Source: Diphasiastrum complanatum (Eukaryota > Streptophyta > Lycopodiopsida > Lycopodiales > Lycopodiaceae). From it: a DNA stretch of 64,000 nucleotides. Below, in pieces: positions 58,591 to 64,000 of the stretch. Location: assembly GCA_029204225.1 (NCBI GenBank), contig CM055105.1, forward strand, positions 15,943,353 to 16,007,352. Direction: 5' to 3'. A program made the translations under genes and the position numbers. Within the stretch, counting starts at the first letter, position 1. The number at the start of each line of letters is the position of its first letter. The notes beneath the pieces were generated by a model, which saw only the letters and a program-made list of their open reading frames with translations, was not told the DNA's origin and ran no database searches.

Positions 58591-59395
58591 ATATATCTCC
58601 TAAATCCGAGAAATTGCTCTATTAGTACATAGACCAAAATCAGAAACGATTGAAGACACTGATATTAATTTGATTTATTCAAAATTTCATCGTGTTCTTT
58701 GAAGAAGAATTCCTAGTATTTTTCCTACAATTAATTTGGAAGACTAAGATCTTGCATATTGAACTTTTTGCACATGGCCACTTGGAATCAATCAAATTCA
58801 CAATCTTCACAAAATGTGAGATTATTTACATGTGATACAAGGATATGTACTAGTCCTCCATAAAATTTGAAAACATAAGAAGGATCTTAATATATTAAAA
58901 TGAATCCAAAAGAAAAAGTAGAGATTTTGGGTTGATTATGTTGAGAGTGGCGCTTTATGATTTTGGAACTTAGTTTATGACTATTGAAAATTAAGATCAC
59001 AGTTTCTTCCTTGGTGATACTATTTCTATTTCAAGATGCACATTTTTTATCACTGATCTAGGGTCAGATGCAACCTCTTTGGGTTCTATGTCTGCTCATC
59101 TGATACCTATAGGAATCATAAAGTTTCATGTTTTGCTATTCTGCAAAACTACTCTCATTTTGTTTGCAGAAAAATGTCTGGTAAAATACATGGGTTTCTG
59201 CAAGCAGTTCAACAACCTGCAATTTCTACACAAAATCGAATTGAACCAACTGAACTATCTGAAAGTCGACTTCATCGACTTTCTGGCTAAATTACATCAA
59301 AGGGTATCCATTCTCGTCTAATTCTACATTCGAATGTCAAAGCATCATGAAGAACATCAAAGGCTTGATCACCCTCGACTTCTTCAACAATCAAG
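58591..59395. other. No recognised feature
   Basis: Only short unrelated open frames (for example 59079-59321). Possibly part of the LTR or its flank. Confidence 0.3.
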
Positions 59396-59399
59396 TCAC

Positions 59400-59590
59400 G
59401 CGACACTGAAGTCCTCGAAGTCTCCAACTTCTTCGACAATTTCGTTCATCGACCGAAGTGTCCGACTTCTTCGACAACTTTGTTCACATCAACCGAAATG
59501 TCCGACTTCTTCCATCATCCGAAGTCTCCGACTTCTTCGACAACTTCGTTCATCAACCGAAGTGTCCGACTTTTTCAACAACTTCAAGAA
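59400..59590. repeat. Minisatellite (GTCCGACTTCTTCGACAACTT)n-like
   Basis: Four to five imperfect copies of a ~50-60-bp unit containing CCGACTTCTTCGACAACTTC and GTTCATCAACCGAAGTGT. GAAGT/ACTTC words make it partly self-complementary. Confidence 0.85.
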
Positions 59591-59599
59591 TATCATTAT

Positions 59600-60425
59600 T
59601 TCCCGACAGTAACTTCTTCTCAACTATTTCAAAGAAGTAAGCTTTTTTTGTCGTCTGTTTTGCAAAAGTGCGACAAAATAGTCACTTCAACAAATGGACT
59701 GTTTTTCAACACCTTCGGCTTTTTCGCAAAAATGGCAAAGTGAGAGAAAAATACAAAGATTATCTATTTCAACGAGAAACATCTCCAGCCACTTCTCGAA
59801 ATATGTGAAGTGAGAGAAAATATGTGACGTTCTCATCCACGTCAGCGATCCCGAGTCGCTTAACCATGTCTTTAATGTACATATGTCATTTTGTCATTGT
59901 AGTTCAACTACTCCATGAGTACAACAAAGTACTTAGTTAGATGACAAACATTTATTGTAATTAGATACATGGATGCGGTGTATAAATACACCTTTATCAC
60001 ACACTCTACGTGATGCTCCGCCAACAGAGCGAATGACATTGAGCATCCAAGTTACGTCTCCATTTTTGGATGTAACGTATTCAGTGTTGTTTAAGCTTTC
60101 ATTGTAATATAGAAGCAACACGTTCTTCATCTGTGTTTAACATAGATGTATGATGTTGTGATTTTGGGTATGAATTAATTCACAATCTTGTATGTGAGAA
60201 CACTTGAGCTGTGAGTCTATTTTGGCAACTACAATCTTTTAGACTGTATTTGCTTGTAGCAGCCCATAATAACGGGAGAGTTGTTCCGCAAACTATTCCT
60301 CTGTTCGTGTCCTCTCACCCTATTCCTACAATGACTATGCCAATTATTTGATTCCAAAGGATTATGCACACATAATGGCACTTGAAATGAAGTAATAGAT
60401 GAATTAGAAGACTTCCTTGGAGCTC
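59600..60425. other. No recognised gene
   Basis: AT-rich; a TATAAATA-like box occurs at about 59982 in GTGTATAAATACACC. Possibly part of another LTR, but no PBS is evident. Confidence 0.3.
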
Positions 60426-60836
60426 TCAGAATTTCAGTTGCTCCTTCCTCTTGACATGACTCCTTTCTTTGGTGTTTACATTGAAGTGATCATGCACAAA
60501 TGTCACGTTGGTTAGCTTGACATCTAGGGTCGAGCCTCCCCTTGAAAAACAAGAAAAAAACATTCTACATGGTGTTTTAACTTTTATGACACCACCAAGC
60601 AAACTATTAAAAAGATAGTTATCATATGGAGTTGCTTCATCAAAACAATATGTATGTAGAAATCTAGTCAATGTTGGCCACGTACGGTACAACACACGAG
60701 ACATAATATGGAGGGCTCGTACAACCTCTCCTTTGTATGTAATGTAACTATAAATTCGGACACCAATGGTGCACTTGTATTGCGCAAAGCGCAAAATATT
60801 GTATATACGCCTCGAACCATAAAATAGAGTAAACAA
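60426..60836 (-). CDS. Unrecognised open frame, 136 aa
   Basis: An uninterrupted minus-strand frame with mixed composition (FSRGGSTLDVKLTNVTF, ending KRKEQLKF). I recognise no domain. The sequence around it is AT-rich and transposon-like, so it could be chance or an old element fragment. Low confidence that it is a gene. Confidence 0.2.
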   Translation of the reverse strand: MFTLFYGSRRIYNILRFAQYKCTIGVRIYSYITYKGEVVRALHIMSRVLYRTWPTLTRFLHTYCFDEATPYDNYLFNSLLGGVIKVKTPCRMFFSCFSRGGSTLDVKLTNVTFVHDHFNVNTKERSHVKRKEQLKF

Positions 60837-61689
60837 TTAGTTTTGGTTAAAAGTGCCTCGAAGCACAAGAGAAAATGTGGCATGGCTCAAGAGGGAAAAG
60901 CATTTACAAGTAAAGTAACTTATCAAAATAATGAAAAGCAAGCTGACTTAGACTATTAAGTTTAGAAACAGGCCAATAGAAAATTGCCACCTCAACTCAT
61001 TTGGACCCAACCATAAAAGGGCCAAATCCTTTGTATTTCATGTTCTCACATTCCATTTGTTCAATTAAAGAGTTGACTTCTCTCCTATTTTGTGATTGTG
61101 TGAATGCTTTGAGAGAGGAAATGAGAGAGAAAGGGAGAGAGTTGTGAGGCAAGTGTTTGGCTTTATGCTTTATGCTTGTTTTTCAGCTATGTATATATGA
61201 TGCCTTGATCGCTAGACGTACATAGTATCCTCCCTTGTTGTAGAAATGTGTTGCTATGCAAGTTTCTACAGCCAAGCTATGGAATTGCACTTAGGAAAAC
61301 CGGCTTCCAAGTTCATTCGACTTGTCTCAGCAAAGACAAGACCTTTAGTGAAGCATGTGCCGATGCCATACATGAAAATAAATGGATATAAATAGTCATC
61401 TGACAGGCAAAAAATACGAAAAATGCAACACTGTATTTTTACTTGCAATTTTTTACAATGTTGCTTTAAGAGAAAATTGACTATAGCAAAAAGGCGACAA
61501 TGTCGGGTTTTGTAGTGAGAGAAAATTTCCAACACTGTTGTCAAACTCCGTGTATTTCTGCAAACTATGTAAAAACACTTGTAATTCTGTAGACTGTGTA
61601 AAACACGGGAGAATCGGCGGAATTGGATAAACAGTTGGATGAAAATTAAAAACCGATTAGTCGATTAGTAGAAAAGGGAATAATCCAAC
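60837..61689. other. Probable copia 3' LTR sequence and flank
   Basis: The minus-strand 3' LTR of the copia RNase H fragment should start at 61690 (TGTTGGATTATTCCC) and run left. Its end is not identifiable. No gene recognised. Confidence 0.35.
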
Positions 61690-61697
61690 ACCCCCCC

Positions 61698-62051
61698 TTA
61701 ATCTAGATCCATGAATGTCTTGACCTTCAAACTTAGTTCTGCACAAAAAATTTTGTGTGCATCCAGGCTTAATGCTTTGGTAAAAATATCTATTGTCATA
61801 TCTTGCGTTCGACAGTACTGCAATCTGACCTCTTTGTCAAGAACTTTGCTTCTGACATAGTGATATTTCAGTTCAATGTGCTTACTCCTAAAATGAAATA
61901 TAGGGTTGGCTGATAAGGCAATGGCACTTTGATTATCACAAAATAATAATGTCAGGGCATATTGATTCAGAATGATTCTCAACCAAATCTCTTCCTTTGT
62001 AGCTTGTGAGACTGCGATATACTCTGATTCAGTGGAAGATAGAACTATCAA
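61698..62051 (-). pseudogene. Copia RNase H C-terminal fragment with PPT
   Basis: Reads VLSSTESEYIAVSQATKEEI, LLFCDNQSAIALSANPIFH, SKHIELKYHYVRSKVLDKEV and TKAL, the end of a copia polyprotein, closed by TAA. It is followed by the polypurine tract AAGGGGGGG (61691-61699 on the minus strand) and LTR start TGTTGG. The frame is intact but starts within RNase H; the rest of the element is cut off at about 62055. Confidence 0.85.
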
Positions 62052-62079
62052 AGATTACTTGCGACTGTTCCAGGAAATA

Positions 62080-62386
62080 GGACCGTTGTTGAGGAAGAAT
62101 GCATGCGTTTCTGTAATTCTTCGCGACTAGTTATTTGTCTAATAATTCAATGCTTTAAATGTTTGGCTAAAATCACTATAGTACTAATGATTTCAAAGTT
62201 AGTTACTATAAGATCAAACGTGATTTTTATCACTATTGTTTTGTTCGAAATTGATAGGCGTAGTCATGCATGAAGAAAGAGGAAGATACTTTATTCCGTT
62301 GTGCACGATAAGTTTTCTTTCTTGTCATTTGAATTATTTTTTATTCGATTCTTTTAGACCTACATTTTACACACCTCTTTCCAAAA
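62080..62386 (+). repeat. Copia LTR fragment (copy B, plus)
   Basis: Reverse complement is about 80% identical to the PBS-side part of copy A (41323-41600), sharing CATGCATGACTA.GCCTATCAA and AACAAAACAATAGTGATA. It is followed by a degenerate PBS TGGTATTAGAGCG at 62387. The left part is missing. Confidence 0.8.
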
Positions 62387-62529
62387 TGGTATTAGAGCGT
62401 TGATTCTTCTTCAAGGCCTAATACTATATCAGAGTAACCAGTTTAAGAATCTCTTGCAACAGATGGCCGTTGTCGGGTCAATCATAGACGATCAAGACAC
62501 AATCATGACATTACTTTCAAGCATGCCCT

Positions 62530-63324
<795 letters not shown>

Positions 63325-63325
63325 G

Positions 63326-63343
63326 TGGCGCCGTTGTCGGGGA
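63326..63343 (+). promoter_or_regulatory. Primer-binding site of Athila/Tat type
   Basis: TGGCGCCGTTGTCGGGGA one base after the LTR end; a tRNA-Asp-type PBS with one difference from the usual Athila form. Confidence 0.85.
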
Positions 63344-64000
63344 GCGCCACATACTCGCCTCGCCGCATAGCTTTTCTTGCACTCTCTTCTTCTCTCTTTC
63401 TTTTTCTTCTTCCTCACCACTCTTTTTTCACCTAAAACTCAGATTTTGTGGGTAGATTAGGGTGGTTTAGTGTTAGATTTGTCAATTTTTGTGTTTTTTC
63501 TTTTGTTTTGAATGTACTAAAGTGTTAGTTCTTTAATGTACTCTAGTCTCGCCGCATAGCACTTTTCTCCATTCTCTCTTTCTCGCCATCTCTCTTTCTC
63601 CCTTTCTCTTTTTCACCATTTTTCATCAAAAATCTATCTTTTAGATAGCGTCCTCCCATGACTTTGACGGTTCTATTCCCTTTAAAAAAATATGGGAAAG
63701 AACCTAAGCCTCGTTGGTGAGTGACTCTATCTTTCATATAGCATCCTCCCACGACTGCGACGGTTCTATTCCCTTTAAAAAAAAAAAACCGTAAAAAAAA
63801 AGCCGTAAAAATATATATATATATAAAAAAAAACCTTTAAAGGCGTAACAAAAAAAAGACCTTAAAAAAAAAGAGAAGACCGTGAAAAAAAAATTCTCCA
63901 TATCAGTTACTACTCTTCTATCCTATCTCTATTCCATTTTCAATCTCTATCTTTGTCAGATAAATTTATTTATGTTTCTATTCTCATCCATACTGATCCA
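63344..64000 (+). mobile_element. 5' leader of the Athila-like element (to window edge)
   Basis: Non-coding, CT-rich then with A/T-rich homopolymer runs (63775-63890). TCTATCTTT(T/C)A.ATAGC.TCCTCCCA..ACT recurs at 63630-63665 and 63728-63760, a short direct repeat containing GACGGTTCTATTCCCTTTAA. Coding parts would lie beyond the window. Confidence 0.65.

Overview
The window looks like nuclear DNA of a land plant with a large, repeat-rich genome. The evidence is spliceosomal introns with GT-AG borders, a plant-type squalene epoxidase, a remorin (a family found only in plants), and dense Ty1/copia, Ty3/gypsy (including an Athila/Tat-like type), hAT, LINE and TRIM elements. The LINE fragment and the unassigned transposase remind me of seed-free plants (fern, lycophyte or moss), but that is a guess. 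Nothing bacterial is present.

Layout. 1-4.0 kb: a minus-strand gypsy element (gag-protease-start of RT, 5' leader, PBS, LTR) inserted next to the PBS of a second LTR element, then a ~395-bp CT microsatellite. 5.3-8.3 kb: three decayed copia fragments in both orientations. 10.4-10.9 kb: a decayed hAT transposase. 11.35-23.5 kb: the 5' part (four exons) of a minus-strand squalene epoxidase gene. Its introns hold a ~1-kb CACATA-type array, a second hAT element with hairpin repeats, a LINE RT fragment and LTR debris. Its upstream region carries a G-box and a 331-bp unit repeated three times. I did not find its 3' exons.

25.9-32.0 kb is the least conventional region. It holds a broken Ulp1/C48-like cysteine protease (minus), a copia integrase caught in a 549-bp tandem duplication, an unrecognised plus-strand gene with a clean intron, and, tail-to-tail with it, a multi-exon minus-strand gene that looks like an unassigned RNase-H-fold transposase. 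32.5-36.8 kb: a copia element with two LTRs but no RT or RNase H. 36.8-39.3 kb: the 3' end and LTR of another element. 41.3-44.0 kb: a copia LTR and an Athila-like LTR on the minus strand. Relatives of both occur in opposite orientation at 62.1-63.3 kb.

44.8-45.2 kb is one exon of a DEAD-box RNA helicase. 46.4-47.2 kb has two copia integrase pieces meeting head-on. 48.8-53.6 kb holds the only complete host gene I can build: a five-exon remorin on the plus strand (220 aa), with a minisatellite, paired palindromes and a small upstream ORF in front of it. A complete 1,085-bp TRIM element with a perfect 5-bp target duplication sits about 300 bp past its stop codon. 55.6-58.6 kb: a copia integrase-RT-RNase H remnant with its 3' LTR. 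61.7-64 kb: a copia RNase H tail, a copia LTR and the Athila-like LTR with PBS and leader.

The host genes do not form a pathway. Squalene epoxidase acts in sterol synthesis, remorin scaffolds plasma-membrane nanodomains that are themselves sterol-rich, and the helicase exon belongs to an organellar RNA helicase family. Most of the sequence is transposon sediment at different stages of decay.
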